Shown here: piece after piece, positions 1 to 8,872 of the stretch | How the letters are laid out: every line of letters starts with the position of its first letter | How positions within the stretch are numbered: position 1 is the first letter of the stretch | Origin: Alitiscatomonas aceti | Lineage (GTDB): Bacteria > Bacillota > Clostridia > Lachnospirales > Lachnospiraceae | NCBI RefSeq assembly: GCF_025567195.1 | Contig: NZ_JAOQJF010000001.1 | Span: forward strand, 138,811 to 202,810 | Direction: 5' to 3' | DNA: 64,000 bases | Made by a program: the position numbers and the translations under genes | Notes under the pieces: model-generated | Told to the model about the DNA's origin: nothing | Database searches by the model: none | Seen by the model: the letters and a program-made list of their open reading frames with translations, nothing else

Positions 1-2
1 GC

Positions 3-686
3 ATCGGCGGAATGCCCAACGCCGTTGGCTCCCTGATCGCAAAATCTGACTTAAAGGATCTGGGCGTCCATACAGAAATGTATGTGGATGCCTTCGTCGA
101 TATCGCCATGGCCGGAAAGATCACCGGCGCAAAGAAAAATATCGATAAAGGCCGCCAGGTCTACGGCTTCGGCGCAGGTACGAAAAAGCTGTACGACTAT
201 CTGAACCGGAATCCGGAATGTATGTCTGCTCCCGTAAGCTACACCAACGACATCCGCACCATCTCTGCCCTGGATAACTTCATGTCCATCAACAATGCCG
301 TGGACCTGGATCTGTTCGGACAGGTAAATGCCGAATCCGCAGGGATCAAGCACATCAGCGGCGCCGGCGGACAGCTGGATTTCGTTCTGGGCGCATACCT
401 TTCCAAGGGCGGAAAGAGCTTCATCTGCTGCTCCTCCACCTTTAAGACAAAAGATGGCCAGTTAAAATCCAGGATCCTTCCCACCTTAAATCCGGGCTCC
501 ATCGTTACAGACACCCGTGCCAATACCCATCACCTGGTAACGGAGTACGGCATGGTGAACTTAAAGGGCCTGTCCACCTGGCAGAGGGCTGAGGCCATCA
601 TCTCCATCGCCCATCCCCAGTTCCGCGACGAGCTCATTGCCGAGGCGGAAAAAATGCACATCTGGAGACGCAGCAATAAACGGTAA
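3..686 (+). CDS. Butyryl-CoA:acetate / 4-hydroxybutyrate CoA-transferase, C-terminal part (5' end outside window)
   Basis: The open frame enters from the left edge (first full codon at position 3), so only about 228 C-terminal residues are visible. They match the acetyl-CoA hydrolase/transferase family. A GGMPNAVG segment is followed by GQVNAES, which holds the glutamate that forms the CoA thioester in this family, and by SGAGGQLDFV. Family members move CoA between acetate and butyryl-CoA or 4-hydroxybutyrate in the cytoplasm, the last step of butyrate fermentation; the exact acyl substrate cannot be fixed from this fragment. The end is followed 43 bp later by a strong intrinsic terminator, so this is the last gene of its transcription unit. 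Confidence 0.88.
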   Translation: MGGMPNAVGSLIAKSDLKDLGVHTEMYVDAFVDIAMAGKITGAKKNIDKGRQVYGFGAGTKKLYDYLNRNPECMSAPVSYTNDIRTISALDNFMSINNAVDLDLFGQVNAESAGIKHISGAGGQLDFVLGAYLSKGGKSFICCSSTFKTKDGQLKSRILPTLNPGSIVTDTRANTHHLVTEYGMVNLKGLSTWQRAEAIISIAHPQFRDELIAEAEKMHIWRRSNKR

Positions 687-729
687 GGACCAGAAACGCT
701 GCATCCATCCTGAACCTCATAAAATTTCA

Positions 730-776
730 ATGGCCGTCCCGGGAGCTGTTCCAGCTTCCAGGGCGGCCATTTTTTT
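730..776 (+). terminator. Intrinsic terminator of the CoA-transferase gene
   Basis: A nearly perfect 19-bp stem (arms 730-748 and 752-770, loop TTC) is followed by six T. It lies between the CoA-transferase stop and the converging LysR gene. The reverse side is only moderately T-rich. Confidence 0.9.
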
Positions 777-794
777 CTGCTCCGTCTTTCTTTT

Positions 795-1688
795 TTATTC
801 CTCCTCCACCCGGATCCCCTCTTCCTGGGACAGCTTCTGTCTGCAGAGCCTTAAAAGGTGCTCCTGGTACGGTGAGCTGTCATCCAGCCGGTCCAGGTAA
901 TAAAGGGTCCGGCTTGGAGGCTCCACATCCAGGGTATGGATGGACACCGGCGCATCCCTTAAGACCGTTCTGGCGATGGAGATGGGAAGAAACGCCCAGT
1001 TATCTCCGCTCTGGGTAAAGTACTGAAGAAATCCCATCTCGTCCAGATACATCCTGGGAATGGCTTTATCTCCAAAAAAATAGCTGTGCCAGGCTTCAAA
1101 ATTCCGGTCCCACATGGTGCGGATCTCCAGCTGCGGATCCAGCTCCCGGATCCTCACATGCTCCGGCAGGTTCAGCTCCTTTCCCGCCACCAGGCAGAGC
1201 TTCTCCTTAAAAAGGATATGGGTTCCGACTGAAGAAGAATAAATGGGATCTGTGATAAAGGCTATGTCCACGGACCGGTTGCCCACATAGGAATAAGCCT
1301 CGCTGGAGTGAAGGGTCGATACGTGGAGGCTGCATTCCGGATTCTCCTTCATAAAGGTGCGGAACACGGTGGGAAGCATGAACGCCAGCAGGCTCCCCAC
1401 GCTGGCCACATAAAAGTTTCTGGACGGCGCTAAAAGCGCCGCCTCCCGGGTCTCGTTCCACAGGGCCTGCCACCGGTGGGCGATCCCGATGAAGGCGTGG
1501 CCCTGACGGGTCAGCTCCACCTTTCTAAGGCCCTTCCCGCGGACAAAAAGAGGATATCCCAGCTCCTCCTCCATGGCGCGGATCCTGCGCCCCAGAGCCG
1601 GCTGGGTCACATAAAGGGCCTCGGCGGCAGCAGAAAAGCTGCCCGTTTCTGTTATCTTTAAAAATGCTTCGATCTCCAGGAATGTCAT
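795..1688 (-). CDS. LysR family transcriptional regulator
   Basis: 297 residues, normal family length. The N-terminal winged helix-turn-helix covers about residues 1-60 (FLKITETGSFSAAAEAL, then TQPALGRRIRAMEEELG), followed by a two-lobed substrate-binding domain. LysR proteins usually control a divergent gene. Here the divergent promoter leads only to a 16-codon ORF and a terminator, so the natural target seems lost, or the regulator acts elsewhere or on itself. A perfect dyad sits 20 bp upstream of its start codon. The inducer cannot be predicted. Confidence 0.92.
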   Translation of the reverse strand: MTFLEIEAFLKITETGSFSAAAEALYVTQPALGRRIRAMEEELGYPLFVRGKGLRKVELTRQGHAFIGIAHRWQALWNETREAALLAPSRNFYVASVGSLLAFMLPTVFRTFMKENPECSLHVSTLHSSEAYSYVGNRSVDIAFITDPIYSSSVGTHILFKEKLCLVAGKELNLPEHVRIRELDPQLEIRTMWDRNFEAWHSYFFGDKAIPRMYLDEMGFLQYFTQSGDNWAFLPISIARTVLRDAPVSIHTLDVEPPSRTLYYLDRLDDSSPYQEHLLRLCRQKLSQEEGIRVEEE

Positions 1689-1707
1689 ATACGGCCCCCC
1701 TGCCTAA

Positions 1708-1729
1708 AATGTTAATAGTTATTAACATT
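1708..1729. promoter_or_regulatory. Perfect dyad, probable LysR operator
   Basis: Arms AATGTTAATA (1708-1717) and TATTAACATT (1720-1729) are perfect inverted repeats around GT. The dyad contains T-N11-A spacings typical of LysR boxes and lies between the LysR start and the divergent promoter. LysR binding is inferred. Confidence 0.7.
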
Positions 1730-1748
1730 ATATCAAAAAATTAAACAT

Positions 1749-1777
1749 TTTACAACGAAAGCCGGGAGTGTTATAGT
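1749..1777 (+). promoter_or_regulatory. Divergent sigma-A-type promoter
   Basis: TTTACA at 1749-1754, 17-bp spacer, TATAGT at 1772-1777. It points away from the LysR gene, about 20 bp downstream of the dyad. Confidence 0.6.
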
Positions 1778-1863
1778 ATGCCCATGAGAAAAAGCAACGG
1801 GAACGCGGCTTCGGATCCACCGCTTCCCAGGAATGAATGTCTTGATTCTAAGGAGGGATCGAT

Positions 1864-1914
1864 ATGACCACGGAACTGAACGAGCTTTGGGAAAACTGTG
1901 AGCCCAACGATTAA
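1864..1914 (+). CDS. 16-residue ORF with strong RBS; leader peptide or gene remnant
   Basis: An AAGGAGG ribosome site 6 bp upstream precedes an ATG and a 16-codon frame (MTTELNELWENCEPND) ending in TAA. It is the only frame behind the LysR-facing promoter before the terminator at 1969-2003. I know no family for it. It may be a true micropeptide, or the surviving start of a deleted LysR-controlled gene; the good promoter and ribosome site favour formerly active expression. No other gene is visible in 1689-2034. Confidence 0.35.
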   Translation: MTTELNELWENCEPND

Positions 1915-1968
1915 ATACGGGATTCAGGGGCCTTCCTTCCCCTTTCCATATTGATATTAATACTGAAA

Positions 1969-2003
1969 AAAACCGCCGCGTATCTGGTATGCGGCGGTTT
2001 TTT
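1969..2003. terminator. Bidirectional intrinsic terminator
   Basis: CCGCCGC (1973-1979) and GCGGCGG (1991-1997) flanked by A-run and T-run, so usable in both directions. It ends the short plus-strand unit and the gtrA-yfhO unit. Confidence 0.85.
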
Positions 2004-2034
2004 CCGTATGGAGCAGAGGCTCTCCGGGACGATC

Positions 2035-4521
2035 CTACGCCCCGGCGCGGCCAGAGCGGCGGCGTTTTACAAGCCACAGGAGAGCCAGGACTGCCAGGGA
2101 GCTCCCGGAAATGACCACTCCCGGAATAAAGCCTCCTGGCATGTAGGTTAAGGAGATCTCATGGGTCCCCGCTTCCACCGGAACAGACAGGAATGCCTCC
2201 AGGATCTTTTCCCCCTCCGCCGGCTGACCGTCGATGGTGATGGTCCAGCCCTCATCATAGGGGATGGAAAGGAACAAAGTACCGGATTCTGCGGCAGTTA
2301 CCGTTCCTGTAAGCTTCGTGTCCCTCCAGTCATCCAGGTGGAGCGGCGACTGGGACAGGCGGTCATAAACCTGGATCATGGCCCTGGGAGAGAAGCGGTA
2401 AACAGCTGCCGTAAGAGTCTCCCCGGACTCTCCCGGCGTCAGGGTGATCCGGCTCCCCTCAGAAAGATTTCCCATTTCCAGCAGGTATCCCCGGTCCACA
2501 TTGCTGAAATTCTTTTCTCCCGATGGCAGGGAGGCCTTGACATTCTTTACCTTTTTATTCTGGATATATACATAATATTCCCCGGCCATATCAGCGGTGA
2601 AGGTACACCCGGATCCGGAAACCTCTGTCTCCACCGGCACCAGGACATCGTCGGTTCCCAAAAGCAGGCACAGATCATTCTGCACCTCCGCCGGATTCTC
2701 CATCTGATACTGCCAGTTGTCCGCCAGATCGTAAGGAAGGACAAAGCCCAGGGGCAGGGTATACAGATTCTCATACAGGTAGGTCCCTCCGCTCTCCTGG
2801 ATGTAATTGACCAGGTCCGTATTGGGAATATATTCCGAATACAGGGCATAGCGGACCGACAGCAGGCTGTCCACCAGGGGGGTGCTCCCAGTGATGCTGT
2901 ATGCATTGGTGGAGGCCTCGCAGCCCATGCGCTTGAAAAACTTCGTCAGATCTGCGTTTGCAGTGGACGAAAACAGGGATACTGACGGAAAATTCATCCA
3001 TGCTCCGTCATTTTTTGTCTTTCTCGTTTTTTTCTCCACCCGGTAAAAGTCCTCCGCCGGCTCCAGCTTCTCCATCAGAGCCTGCACCTCTTTATTATCC
3101 CTGGTGTAAGCCTCCCGGCTGGTGGTGGTGACGCTGGTGACTGTGGTATTGACAGCCGCCTCCACAGCCACCAGGGCCAGAGCCAGAAACGCCGCCAGTT
3201 CTCTTCTTCTCTTCTTATATAAATATATGAGTCCTGTATAGGCCGCCAGGAAGAGGATGGCCACGTAATATACAGCAAAGTGGAAATGCTCCTGCTCCAC
3301 CAGCTTCTCCGCCAGGATCACAAAGCAGACGCTTCCCCAGAACGCCGCGGCAACATGGCGCCTGGGAATATCCCGCAAATACTGGAACGCCCGGAAGCAG
3401 ACAAACAGCATGAGGAAAATATAAATAAACGACTGGCGGCAGGGGAGGCTGTTGGGATAGTGGAGCCCGTGCCAGATAAAATTCAGGGCGTTCACAGAGA
3501 AGCTGGCAAAAAAGAGCAGCAGCAGGCCGCAGTAAACGCTTTTTTCCTTTGCGGAGATCTTTTTGCACGCCAGGTACAGCAGGAAGAATAAAAATACCGC
3601 CACGCCGCAGTAAATATTGGGCCAGTGGTCCAGTCCCGTCTCCGTCTCCACATTGCCGATGTGACGGGCCAGCATGTCAAAGATCGGGAAATAGGACGTA
3701 AGGGTCTTTGGAAAATTCATATTTCCCGAAGCCGTGCTCTTTAAAACGGCCACCTCCGGCAGAAGAACAAGGGCCGCCAGCCCTCCGGCGATCAGGGAAA
3801 ATAGCCCGAACCGGACGCAGGCCATCACATATTTTTTTATGGGCCCTGGCTTCTCCAGGATCAGAAGGGCAATAAAATACAGCACCATGAACAGGCAGGT
3901 CATGATGGAAATATAATAGTTGGAAAGGATGGAAAGCCCCAGTGTGATGCAGTAGAAAAATCCATTCCCGTCCTTCACCAGCCGCTCCAGTCCAAGAACG
4001 ATCAGCGGGAACAGGATGATGCAGTCCAGCCACATGATATTCCAGCTGTACGCAGCCATATAGCCGGAAAGGGCGTAAAAAATCCCGAAATATCCAACCG
4101 CAGCCGTTTCTGTATGGCAGTGCTTTCTCAGATACCAGGCGAAGCTCAGGCCCGAAAGACCGATCTTCACAACGATCATACCGGTCATAAACTCGATGAT
4201 ATACGCCTTGGGGCACAGGATCACCAGCCAGTTTAAGGGGCTGGCCAGGTAATAGGCATAAAGGGCCGCAAAATTGACTCCCATCCCCACATCCCAGCTG
4301 TACAAAAGACTGCCTCCGGTCCGCAGCTTATGCTGGAATTCCGAGAAGAACGGCGCATACTGATGGTACATGTCCGTCCGTAAAAAGCTCTCCTCACCAA
4401 AGGGGAAGATCCCTCTCTGGATAAAAATGATGATCATAATGACCACCGGAACAAAAAATGCAATGACCAGCCCGTCTCCCGGCCGGATCAGGGTCGATCT
4501 TTTTCTGCTGTTTGGTTCCAT
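2035..4521 (-). CDS. YfhO family multi-pass membrane protein
   Basis: About 828 residues. One transmembrane segment lies near the N-terminus (GLVIAFFVPVVIMIIIFIQ), a block of about ten or more helices runs to around residue 460, then comes a large extracytoplasmic C-terminal domain and a final helix before a basic tail (VKRRRSGRAGA). YfhO proteins have a GT-C-like fold and are linked to glycosylation of cell-envelope polymers such as lipoteichoic acid in Bacillus and Listeria. ATG at 4521 is preferred because AAGGAG lies 11 bp upstream; the GTG at 4533 overlaps that ribosome site. It follows gtrA by 27 bp, and a GtrA flippase could supply its lipid-linked sugar. Confidence 0.85.
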   Translation of the reverse strand: MEPNSRKRSTLIRPGDGLVIAFFVPVVIMIIIFIQRGIFPFGEESFLRTDMYHQYAPFFSEFQHKLRTGGSLLYSWDVGMGVNFAALYAYYLASPLNWLVILCPKAYIIEFMTGMIVVKIGLSGLSFAWYLRKHCHTETAAVGYFGIFYALSGYMAAYSWNIMWLDCIILFPLIVLGLERLVKDGNGFFYCITLGLSILSNYYISIMTCLFMVLYFIALLILEKPGPIKKYVMACVRFGLFSLIAGGLAALVLLPEVAVLKSTASGNMNFPKTLTSYFPIFDMLARHIGNVETETGLDHWPNIYCGVAVFLFFLLYLACKKISAKEKSVYCGLLLLFFASFSVNALNFIWHGLHYPNSLPCRQSFIYIFLMLFVCFRAFQYLRDIPRRHVAAAFWGSVCFVILAEKLVEQEHFHFAVYYVAILFLAAYTGLIYLYKKRRRELAAFLALALVAVEAAVNTTVTSVTTTSREAYTRDNKEVQALMEKLEPAEDFYRVEKKTRKTKNDGAWMNFPSVSLFSSTANADLTKFFKRMGCEASTNAYSITGSTPLVDSLLSVRYALYSEYIPNTDLVNYIQESGGTYLYENLYTLPLGFVLPYDLADNWQYQMENPAEVQNDLCLLLGTDDVLVPVETEVSGSGCTFTADMAGEYYVYIQNKKVKNVKASLPSGEKNFSNVDRGYLLEMGNLSEGSRITLTPGESGETLTAAVYRFSPRAMIQVYDRLSQSPLHLDDWRDTKLTGTVTAAESGTLFLSIPYDEGWTITIDGQPAEGEKILEAFLSVPVEAGTHEISLTYMPGGFIPGVVISGSSLAVLALLWLVKRRRSGRAGA

Positions 4522-4548
4522 GACTCCAAGCACTCCTTTTTCTGTCCG

Positions 4549-4992
4549 TTAATTTTTATGGGTAAAGATCACCAGCTTGCTGAGCACGTAGTTTAAAACC
4601 ACCACCACCACGGAAATGGCCAGCTTGCAGATGAAAAATTCCATTTTTAGGATATCCACCATGATGAAAATGGCGGCCAGATTAAATAAAAAGGTGGCGA
4701 TCCGGCACAGGACGAAGGAGGTAAACTCCCCCCATACGGCCCTGGGTTCCAGGGTATGGCTTCCAAATACCCACCACTTATTGGTCACAAAGGCAAAGAG
4801 CACTGCCGCCGCCCAGGCAATGGACTGGGCAGGCACCGGGTCCATATGGGCCAGATAAAACAGGCCGTTGGAGATCACATAGTCAATGAGGGTCGTAAGG
4901 ACTCCAAAGACCAGATACGCCGCTCCCTCCCGGACGGTCCCATGATTCCGGCTTCCGGCCGTTCCATCCGATTCTTTCTTTATATGTTTCAT
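4549..4992 (-). CDS. GtrA family membrane protein
   Basis: About 147 residues with four predicted transmembrane helices, the usual GtrA layout; conserved features include ATFLFNL and the last helix followed by KLVIF. GtrA proteins are thought to flip undecaprenyl-phosphate-linked glucose or similar sugars. The start at 4992 has GGGAG 7 bp upstream; a TTG at 5025 would add 11 residues and is less likely. A TATAAT-like element lies at 5043-5048. It forms a unit with the downstream yfhO-like gene, suggesting carrier-lipid sugar transport feeding a glycosyltransferase. Confidence 0.88.
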   Translation of the reverse strand: MKHIKKESDGTAGSRNHGTVREGAAYLVFGVLTTLIDYVISNGLFYLAHMDPVPAQSIAWAAAVLFAFVTNKWWVFGSHTLEPRAVWGEFTSFVLCRIATFLFNLAAIFIMVDILKMEFFICKLAISVVVVVLNYVLSKLVIFTHKN

Positions 4993-5056
4993 TTTCTTCT
5001 CCCATATCTTGGATCTTGTCTTCAAAAATCTTCCCTCATTTTATTATAGCCCGGCC

Positions 5057-5098
5057 AAAAAGTAAAGGGACTGGGCCCAAAATCTAAGGCCCAGTCCC
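5057..5098 (-). terminator. Terminator of the aspartate aminotransferase gene
   Basis: Perfect 11-bp stem GGGACTGGGCC (5067-5077) with its complement at 5088-5098. On the minus strand it is followed by TTTACTTTTT. Confidence 0.85.
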
Positions 5099-5140
5099 AA
5101 AAAGAAGAAAAATATAAAATTTTATCCAGCGTGCTGACGC

Positions 5141-6421
5141 TTACGCCTCCAGTAATTTGTCGATGCTCACTAACTTCACGCATACGCAGAAGATCTCTGC
5201 AGCCAGCTTTAAGTCCTCTAAGGACGGGAAGGACGGAGCGATACGGATGTTGGAGTCGTGGGGATCCTTGCCATACGGGAAGGTTGCGCCTGCACCTGTC
5301 ATCACAACGCCTGCCTCTTTACACTTTGCAACGATCGCTTTGGCGCAGCCGTCTAAAGCGTCGAAGGATACGAAGTATCCGCCCTGGGGCTTGGTCCACT
5401 GACCGATCTCAAGGCCTGCCAGCTCTCTGTTTAAGATCTCGTCCACAGCCTCGAATCTGGGACGAAGGAGCTCGGCGTGCTTCGCCATATGGGCCTTGAT
5501 GCCGTCTAAGTTCTTGAAGAAACGTACATGACGAAGCTGGTTGATCTTATCGTGGCTGATCAGCTGGTTATTCATCTGCTTCTTGATATCCTCGATGTTG
5601 GCCTTGGAGGTAGCGATGGCAGAAATTCCGGCGCCCGGGAAGGTGACCTTTGCGGTGGAGCCGAATTTATATACCATATCCGGGTTTCCAGCCTTTTCAC
5701 ACTCGGAAAGGATATCCAGAACGTGGCACGGATGATCCGGATACAGGTGATGTACGCAGTAAGCGTTATCCCAGTAAATACGGAAATCCTTTGCAGCCGG
5801 TTTTAAGTTTGCAAAGCGTTTTACGACCTCGTCAGAGTAGCACTGGCCGGACGGGTTGGAGTAAAGCGGTACGCACCAGATTCCCTTTACAGCCTCGTCG
5901 TTGTTTACATACTGCTCTACCAGATCCATATCCGGGCCGTCCTCATGGAGCGGGATATTGATCATTTCGATGCCGAAGAACTGGGTAATGGCAAAGTGTC
6001 TGTCATAGCCGGGAACCGGGCAGAGGAATTTCACCTTGTCCAGCTTGCACCAGGGCGTATTTCCCATTACGCCGTGGGTATAGGAACGGGATACGGTATC
6101 GTACATTAAAGTAAGGCTGGCGCTTCCGTACATGATCACGTTCTCAGCGGGAGCGTCCATCATTCCGCCCATTAATTCCTTTGCTTCCTGGATACCGGTC
6201 AGAACACCGTAGTTTCTCACATCGCCGTCAGCGGTCATGAAATCGCTCTTGCTGTTTAAAACATCCAGCATCGGAAGAGACAGATCTAACTGGTCCGGGC
6301 TTGGCTTTCCGCGGGCCATATTAAGGCTTAAATTTTTCCCCTGATACTCTTTGTAAACAGCAGTAAGCTGCTCCTTTAAGGAAGCAAGCTCCTCTTTTGA
6401 CATTTCACGATATGGTTTCAT
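5141..6421 (-). CDS. Aspartate aminotransferase, subgroup If-type PLP enzyme
   Basis: 426 residues, matching the atypical fold-type I aminotransferases of the 'aspartate aminotransferase, subgroup 1f' family (about 420-440 residues). The PLP-binding lysine is K258 in STAKVTFPGAG. Other signs are the early NMARGKPSPDQLDLS segment, the RNYG segment near 69-72, and YWDNAY. The family converts aspartate and 2-oxoglutarate to oxaloacetate and glutamate. It is divergent from a GlnK/GlnL-like system and near a glutamate symporter, a coherent glutamate/aspartate neighbourhood. Confidence 0.9.
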   Translation of the reverse strand: MKPYREMSKEELASLKEQLTAVYKEYQGKNLSLNMARGKPSPDQLDLSLPMLDVLNSKSDFMTADGDVRNYGVLTGIQEAKELMGGMMDAPAENVIMYGSASLTLMYDTVSRSYTHGVMGNTPWCKLDKVKFLCPVPGYDRHFAITQFFGIEMINIPLHEDGPDMDLVEQYVNNDEAVKGIWCVPLYSNPSGQCYSDEVVKRFANLKPAAKDFRIYWDNAYCVHHLYPDHPCHVLDILSECEKAGNPDMVYKFGSTAKVTFPGAGISAIATSKANIEDIKKQMNNQLISHDKINQLRHVRFFKNLDGIKAHMAKHAELLRPRFEAVDEILNRELAGLEIGQWTKPQGGYFVSFDALDGCAKAIVAKCKEAGVVMTGAGATFPYGKDPHDSNIRIAPSFPSLEDLKLAAEIFCVCVKLVSIDKLLEA

Positions 6422-6477
6422 GTCCCAATAACCTCCTCTTTCTTAAACACGATATAGTGATTGCGTTTTATGTTTCC

Positions 6478-6506
6478 ATTATAATCGAATCCATCGTTTC
6501 TTACAA
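6478..6506 (-). promoter_or_regulatory. Promoter of the aspartate aminotransferase gene
   Basis: Minus-strand TTGTAA (6501-6506), 17-bp spacer, TATAAT (6478-6483), about 57 bp upstream of the start codon. Confidence 0.65.
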
Positions 6507-6581
6507 CAAAAAAATAAAGATTCCGGCTTTATTTTCGTACATTTTTCCCAGTTCCCGCAAAAGATTCTTAAGCCGGGTTCA

Positions 6582-6610
6582 TTGACTTTTGACTTTTCTT
6601 AACGTATCAT
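6582..6610 (+). promoter_or_regulatory. Promoter of the two-component system
   Basis: TTGACT (6582-6587), 17-bp spacer, TATCAT (6605-6610), about 38 bp before the chosen sensor start. It makes the longer frame beginning at 6609 unlikely. Confidence 0.65.
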
Positions 6611-6647
6611 GACATTGAAGGATGAGAAAAACAAGGGGGAAAAATGC

Positions 6648-7925
6648 ATGAATGAATGGAAACGCAGTCTTCTGACCGGGACCATCGTGGCCCTGGCGTC
6701 CCAGCTTTACTGGAACGTATTTGTATCCGGCTTCCGGATCTCCCCTGCTGTGATCCTTCTCCCGATCCTCCTTATGACCATCGGAAAAAGTGTCTCCACG
6801 ATCCGGATCACGGTGACAACGGCGGCGGTGGTATTCCTTTTCCGCCTCTTTCTGGCAGCCAGCGGCCTCTCCTCCTCCCCGGAAACGGCGGGACAGCTGG
6901 CCACCAACTCTATCTTCTATCTCTGCTATGGACTGCTTTTTTCTGTCCTTGTCCCCAGCAAGCCCACTGTCTCCTACCGGCGGCTGTTCCCGTCGGTGTT
7001 CATCTGCGACCTGCTGTCCAATCTGCTGGAGGTCTGTATCTTTGAAAGCGGCCGCTCCGGGACCCTTTCCCCCTCCATGGCCGGATATCTGATCCTGGTG
7101 GCCGTTTTCCGTACCCTGCTTGCCTGTCTGTTCCTGGCGGCAGAAAGCCAGTACCGGACCCTGTTAAAAAAGGAGGAGCATGAAAACCGCTACCGGCGGC
7201 TGTTTCTTATGACCACAGGGCTGAAAAATGAGATCTATTTTATGAAGAAAAACTCCGAAGAGATCGAATCTGTCATGAGCAACGCATACCGGCTTTATGA
7301 GCGGCTGTCGGCCATGGACGTGCCCGACGACATGAAAAAAATGTCCCTGTCCATTGCCCGGGACGTCCATGAGATCAAAAAGGACTATATCCGCATCATT
7401 CAGGGCATCGAGCAGGAGATCTCCGAGGAATACGACGAAAAGCAGATGAGCTTCCAGGACCTTCTCCAGATCCTGGAGGCCACCACCTATCACATCCTGG
7501 AAACCAGGCCCGTCCATATCCGTCTGGTTTTCCAGTGCTCTGACAACTTCATCACCAGAGAACACTATGAGCTGATGGCTGTATTGAAAAATCTGGTCAA
7601 TAACGCCATCGAAGCCATTGAAGCCGGAGCCAGACGGGGGACCATCCAGATCGTGGAGCATTTAAAAGACGGGCAGTATGAATTTTCCGTTTCCGACGAC
7701 GGGCCCGGGATCTCCGCCCGCCATCTGCCCAATATCTTTAAAATGGGCTACTCCACCAAATTTGATTATAAAACAGGAAACATCTTCCGCGGAGTGGGAC
7801 TTTACGGCGTAAAGGCCACCGTGGAGGAAAAATTCAGCGGAACCATTTCGGTGGAATCCGAGCCGGGCCGGGGGACCCGGTTTCTGATCCGGATTCCGGC
7901 CGGAGCCCTGGAGGAGGTAAACTGA
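6648..7925 (+). CDS. Sensor histidine kinase, GlnK/YcbA-like
   Basis: 425 residues from the ATG at 6648, which has AGGGGG 8 bp upstream. The N-terminus (about 1-180) holds five or six transmembrane helices. A cytoplasmic helical region follows with DVHEIKKDY, whose histidine near residue 241 is the likely phosphoacceptor. The ATPase domain shows an N-box (NLVNNAIEAIE), SDDGPGI and GVGLYGVK. This resembles Bacillus GlnK (YcbA), which senses glutamine. The stop overlaps the regulator start by 1 bp, and a GlnL-type box lies before the following symporter gene, both supporting the assignment. Confidence 0.88.
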   Translation: MNEWKRSLLTGTIVALASQLYWNVFVSGFRISPAVILLPILLMTIGKSVSTIRITVTTAAVVFLFRLFLAASGLSSSPETAGQLATNSIFYLCYGLLFSVLVPSKPTVSYRRLFPSVFICDLLSNLLEVCIFESGRSGTLSPSMAGYLILVAVFRTLLACLFLAAESQYRTLLKKEEHENRYRRLFLMTTGLKNEIYFMKKNSEEIESVMSNAYRLYERLSAMDVPDDMKKMSLSIARDVHEIKKDYIRIIQGIEQEISEEYDEKQMSFQDLLQILEATTYHILETRPVHIRLVFQCSDNFITREHYELMAVLKNLVNNAIEAIEAGARRGTIQIVEHLKDGQYEFSVSDDGPGISARHLPNIFKMGYSTKFDYKTGNIFRGVGLYGVKATVEEKFSGTISVESEPGRGTRFLIRIPAGALEEVN

Positions 7926-8770
7926 TGCGTATCTATATTGTCGAAGATGATATTTCTGTCATTCATATCCTGGAGGATATCGTGGAGTCCGGAGATCTTG
8001 GCGAGATCTGCGGCGACTGCGGCGGAGAGCCCGCCGACGTCCATGAAGTCCTGCGGGCCAGGCCCGATGTGGTCCTGGTGGACTTTTTCATGCCGGTCAT
8101 GGACGGGGTGGAATTCGTCCGCGAGCTACGCTCCTTCAACGCCACCATCAAATGCATCATGATCTCCCAGGTTTCCGCCAAGGAGCTGATCAGCAAGGCT
8201 TATACCGCCGGCGTGGATTTCTTCATCAGTAAACCCATTAACCTGATCGAGGTAACGTCGGTCCTTAAAAATGTGGCGAAGCAGATCCAGAACGAGCGGA
8301 CCCTGGACAATATCCGCCATATGTTCATGAACGAGATCGGCCAGAAGCCCCAGAACAGCCGGGAATCCTCTTCCTATTCCAAAAAGCTCCGTTATATCTT
8401 AAACAGGATCGGCATGTCCGGGGAAAAGGGCTGCTCTGATATCCTGAAGATCTGCGATTATCTCCACCGGGAGCGGATCCCCGTATCCCAGATGAGCGTG
8501 GCCCAGCTGTGCGAGGCCGTCAGCGATTCTCCGAAAAACATGGAGCAGCGGGTCCGCCGGGCTATCGCTGCCGGAATGGCCAACGTGGCCCACATGGGCA
8601 TCGAGGACTTTATGAACGAAACCTTTACCGCCTACTCCTCCACCCTGTTTTCCTTTGAGGAGATCCGTACTGAAATGGACTACATCCGCGGAAAACGGAC
8701 GGACGGCGGAAAGGTCAGCATCAAAAAATTCATTGACGGCCTGATGCTGGAGGCTGACCGGGAAATTTGA
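7925..8770 (+). CDS. Response regulator with YcbB/GlnL-type output domain
   Basis: 281 residues. The receiver domain (1-120) has the acidic pair E7/D8, phosphoacceptor D53 in LVDFFMPVMDG, and the lysine in FISKPI. The C-terminal 150 residues lack an OmpR or NarL fold and match the YcbB domain of Bacillus GlnL, with a helical segment (VSQMSVAQLCEAVSDSPKNM) likely binding DNA. GlnL activates glutamine/glutamate uptake genes. It is translationally coupled to the sensor gene and followed after 102 bp by a GltS-type symporter, its likely target. Confidence 0.88.
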   Translation: MRIYIVEDDISVIHILEDIVESGDLGEICGDCGGEPADVHEVLRARPDVVLVDFFMPVMDGVEFVRELRSFNATIKCIMISQVSAKELISKAYTAGVDFFISKPINLIEVTSVLKNVAKQIQNERTLDNIRHMFMNEIGQKPQNSRESSSYSKKLRYILNRIGMSGEKGCSDILKICDYLHRERIPVSQMSVAQLCEAVSDSPKNMEQRVRRAIAAGMANVAHMGIEDFMNETFTAYSSTLFSFEEIRTEMDYIRGKRTDGGKVSIKKFIDGLMLEADREI

Positions 8771-8795
8771 TCTTTTTTATCTCCATTCTGATTTT

Positions 8796-8828
8796 TTTTG
8801 TATTTTTTTGAAGGGGGCTTCTTATAGT
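8796..8828 (+). promoter_or_regulatory. GlnL-like direct repeat and -10 element before gltS
   Basis: TTTTGT (8796-8801), ATTT, TTTTGA (8806-8811) matches the Bacillus GlnL target TTTTGT-N4-TTTTGT in 11 of 12 positions. A -10-like TATAGT follows at 8823-8828 without a good -35, as expected for an activated promoter. Confidence 0.6.
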
Positions 8829-8872
8829 TATATCCAGAGAATCCGTACAATAAGGAATGGAGGTAATATAAA

